A stretch of 47,043 nt of DNA from Mycobacterium helveticum (lineage in GTDB: Bacteria; Actinomycetota; Actinomycetes; Mycobacteriales; Mycobacteriaceae). Shown here one piece after another: positions 45,464 to 47,043 of this stretch. A program made the translations under genes and the position numbers. The notes under the pieces were generated by a model, which did not search any database, was not told the origin of the DNA, and was given only the letters and a program-made list of their open reading frames with translations. Numbering within the stretch: the stretch's first letter is position 1; the number at the start of each line of letters is the position of its first letter. The DNA is taken from contig NZ_VMQU01000025.1 in NCBI RefSeq assembly GCF_007714205.1, positions 1 through 47,043 of the forward strand. Reading direction: 5' to 3'.

Positions 45464-45488
45464 ATTTAGCGCGATCATACGCAATATA
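45464..45488. promoter_or_regulatory. NrtR operator candidate, regulator side
   Basis: Imperfect palindrome TTAGCG...CGCAAT, 26 bases before the nrtR start. It is identical at 18 of 25 positions to the site at 45676-45700. Suited to autorepression. Confidence 0.6.
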
Positions 45489-45675
45489 GCCGCTTCGCCC
45501 ACCAGAATCCGACAGCGCCGCGACGCAACGCTGTCTCCCCCGCTTTGCGCGCACGCGGACAACGAGGAAAAACGCCTGCGCAAAGCGGCTTATCGACGCA
45601 GCTCAGCGCCCGAAACCGCTCCCCCGCCCACGCACTGTCCGGCTTTTGTCGGACCCCCGACGTACACTGAGACCT

Positions 45676-45700
45676 AATTAGCGTGAAAACGCGCAAAATA
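45676..45700. promoter_or_regulatory. NrtR operator candidate, glycohydrolase side
   Basis: Imperfect palindrome TTAGCG...CGCAAA with the shared pattern TAGCGYGAnnAnnCGCAA, ending 23 bases before the glycohydrolase start at 45724. Between site and start lies GAGGGGAG (45707-45714), its ribosome site. Confidence 0.62.
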
Positions 45701-45723
45701 AGTCTCGAGGGGAGATGGTCGCA

Positions 45724-46086
45724 ATGAGGTCCTACAACGACCGCGTCGAAGGTGTCCTGCTGGGCATGGCCGCCGGCGACGCACTGGGTGCCCCGTACGA
45801 GTTCGGCCCCGCCCGCGGCCCCGAGCTGGAGGTCGCCATGGTCGGCGGCGGAGTCTGGGAAGCCGGCGAATGGACCGACGACACCGCGATGGCCATCGCC
45901 ATCAGCGAGGTGACCGCCGGCGGCGCCGACCTGCTCGACGCCCGCGCCCAGGACGAACTCGTCGCCCGTTGGCTGGAGTGGTCCCGCGACACCAAAGACA
46001 TCGGCATCCAGACCGGGTCGGTGCTGCGCAGCGCCGCCCGCGGCGGCCACATCACCGCCGAAGCTTGCGGGCGGTCTTCTCGTTGA
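45724..46086 (+). pseudogene. ADP-ribosylglycohydrolase (DraG family), truncated by an inserted element
   Basis: The first about 115 residues are a standard DraG-family N-terminus: DRVEGVLLGMAAGDALGAPY and the metal-binding EWTDDTAMAIAISE. Full proteins are near 300 residues and place further metal ligands in the last third; here homology ends at GGHITAE near 46063, and a few unrelated codons reach a stop at 46086. The sequence beyond belongs to a minus-strand mobile-type operon. ATG 45724 is favoured over ATG 45715 because GAGGGGAG abuts the latter. The truncated product is unlikely to be active. Regulated presumably by NrtR through the site at 45676-45700. Confidence 0.8.
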
Positions 46087-46228
46087 CCAGCGGCGGTCGC
46101 GGCAGGGTACCGAACAGCACTGCGGCGCTGCGAGTCGCGTCGGCGTCGATGCGGCGCTGTTCGTCGAGTGTTGGGACAAACCCGGTTGCCGCTTGGACTC
46201 GCTCACGGGTGGCTTCGATAAAGCTCAT
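46052..46228 (-). CDS. Small element-borne protein
   Basis: 58 residues (MSFIEATRERVQAATGFVPT ... TARKLRR). No family recognised; phage/ICE-like small protein. ATG 46228 overlaps the preceding stop by four bases. The last codons and the stop come from the truncated glycohydrolase side of the junction, so the original C-terminus may have been different. Confidence 0.5.
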   Translation of the reverse strand: MSFIEATRERVQAATGFVPTLDEQRRIDADATRSAAVLFGTLPRPPLVNEKTARKLRR

Positions 46229-46461
46229 CGCTCCCAGGGCCTTTCGATCTCGCCGAAGTCGATCTCCTGACTTGGCGGCGGTGGAGCCTTGGGTCGCTGA
46301 CGCGCTTGATAGAGGTCGTTGCGCTCGGCTTCCAACTGGTCGATTCGCTCTGCAGCTCGGCGAGCGAGGTCTAACACCTCGTCGCGCTCGGCTTCCAATT
46401 CCCGCACTCGGCAACGCAGCTCGTGATTCACGTCGAGCAGGTGCCGATACTCGGCGCTCAT
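46225..46461 (-). CDS. Small coiled-coil protein in excisionase operon
   Basis: 78 residues, almost entirely a heptad-patterned coiled coil (LLDVNHELRCRVRELEAERD, ERIDQLEAERNDLYQAR) with an acidic/proline tail. ATG 46461 overlaps the excisionase stop and its stop overlaps the next gene, each by four bases. Function unknown; typical of actinobacterial integrative elements. Confidence 0.62.
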   Translation of the reverse strand: MSAEYRHLLDVNHELRCRVRELEAERDEVLDLARRAAERIDQLEAERNDLYQARQRPKAPPPPSQEIDFGEIERPWER

Positions 46462-46655
46462 CGCAGCACCCCTGCCTCGGTGCGGTGGGCAGTCAAATAG
46501 TCCTCTACGTCAGCGCGCATGTAGCGAACCCGCTTGCCGACCTTGACGAACGGGATACCCCTGCTGAGGTAGCGATCCTGAGCCAACGACGCTTCGCTGA
46601 CGCCGAGGTAGTCAGATAGTTGCTTGGCGGTGAGCAATTCCGGTTCTATTGCCAT
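46458..46655 (-). CDS. Helix-turn-helix excisionase/AlpA-like protein
   Basis: 65 residues: LLTAKQLSDYLGVSEASLAQ followed by IPFVKVGKRVRYMRADVEDY, the MerR-like winged helix of excisionases (HTH_17). ATG 46655 is chosen; an in-frame ATG at 46691 would add 12 residues reaching to the IS630 gene stop. It heads a three-gene minus-strand operon of an integrated element. No integrase lies in the window; it may be beyond the right edge. Confidence 0.8.
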   Translation of the reverse strand: MAIEPELLTAKQLSDYLGVSEASLAQDRYLSRGIPFVKVGKRVRYMRADVEDYLTAHRTEAGVLR

Positions 46656-46687
46656 GAAAAATGTTTCGGTAATACAGTGAGTCGTTG

Positions 46688-47043
46688 TCATAAAGAAAGA
46701 CCGGTGTGGGCGAGGAAGGCGAAACACAGCTCGTAGTTGGAACCGACGCGGGTCAGTCCTGACTCGGCGGCGGCCTGGGCCTCGTCGATGGTGTCGGGGC
46801 ACAGGTTGGCCAGGTCTACGGATTTGACGTTGCCCCAGACCATCTCGATGGGGTTGAGGTCGTGGGCGTAGCCCGGTAGCCGTTCGACGGTCAGCCAGCT
46901 GCGCTGCCCGGCGATCCATGCAGTCATCGCTTTGGACTTGTGCGAGGAGAGGTTGTCCCAGATCAGGGTGATCTTGTCGGCGCCGAAATGGGTGTGCAGG
47001 TCGGTGAGGAACTCGATCAGCGAGTCGGTGTTGTAGGAGCCTT
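46688..47043 (-). mobile_element. IS630-family transposase, C-terminal part, runs off the window
   Basis: 118 codons open to the right edge. The DDE catalytic core end is visible: the second Asp in ITLIWDNLSSHKSK and the Glu in YAHDLNPIEMVWGNVK, diagnostic of IS630/Tc1-mariner-type transposases. The stop TGA is at 46688-46690, only 32 bases from the excisionase start, so the insertion sequence landed in or near that operon's promoter. The terminal inverted repeat cannot be defined because the other end is outside. Confidence 0.88.

Overview
The window is high-GC actinobacterial DNA from a pigmented, probably slow-growing Mycobacterium. The evidence is a PE-domain protein with GGxGG repeats, methylglucose lipopolysaccharide (MGLP) genes, and a gene order that I recall, without having run a search, as matching M. 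tuberculosis Rv3030-Rv3032 and Rv3034c-Rv3046c. I cannot name the species; a member of the M. avium complex or a similar pigmented species would fit.

Layout. 1-3732: MGLP genes (methyltransferase, GH57 enzyme, GT4 glycosyltransferase). 3746-6516: a TIGR01777 epimerase-like protein and, on the minus strand, a PE/glycine-rich protein fused to a GH12 cellulase-like domain. 6805-22289: a photoprotection and carotenoid block not present in M. tuberculosis. It contains a tightly overlapping operon crtE-crtI-crtB-crtYc-crtYd-methyltransferase-crtU-Rieske-DUF2784, a MarR gene, a minus-strand operon (second MarR, type 2 IPP isomerase, frameshifted glycosyltransferase), and a divergent plus-strand operon (MMPL exporter, TspO, DNA photolyase). 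A shared 25-bp AT-rich operator-like motif lies before crtE and in the MarR/MMPL divergent region, so one MarR regulator probably controls precursor supply, pigment synthesis, export and DNA repair together. crtU plus CrtYc/CrtYd predicts an aromatic (isorenieratene-type) carotenoid.

22310-38119: conserved core. It holds an acyltransferase, a PQQ-propeller lipoprotein, a DUF3298 protein, two methyltransferases, echA17, a NUDIX hydrolase, an ABC ATPase, serB2, ctaD, fecB, adhC, a DUF3349 protein and a small secreted protein. The fecB-adhC interval is interrupted by a decayed, mobile-looking gene with a hairpin-bearing leader, an amber codon at position 4 and an internal deletion/frameshift.

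38180-47043: accessory DNA. It has a membrane-anchored Mrr-like nuclease, a split-barrel flavin protein, a NERD-helicase facing a coupled pair of unknown genes, decayed fragments (DUF6308), a CxxC zinc protein, and an NrtR-type ADP-ribose-sensing regulator divergent from an ADP-ribosylglycohydrolase gene with two matching operator-like palindromes. The glycohydrolase is cut off by an element carrying a three-gene excisionase operon, which is abutted by an IS630-family transposase that runs off the window.
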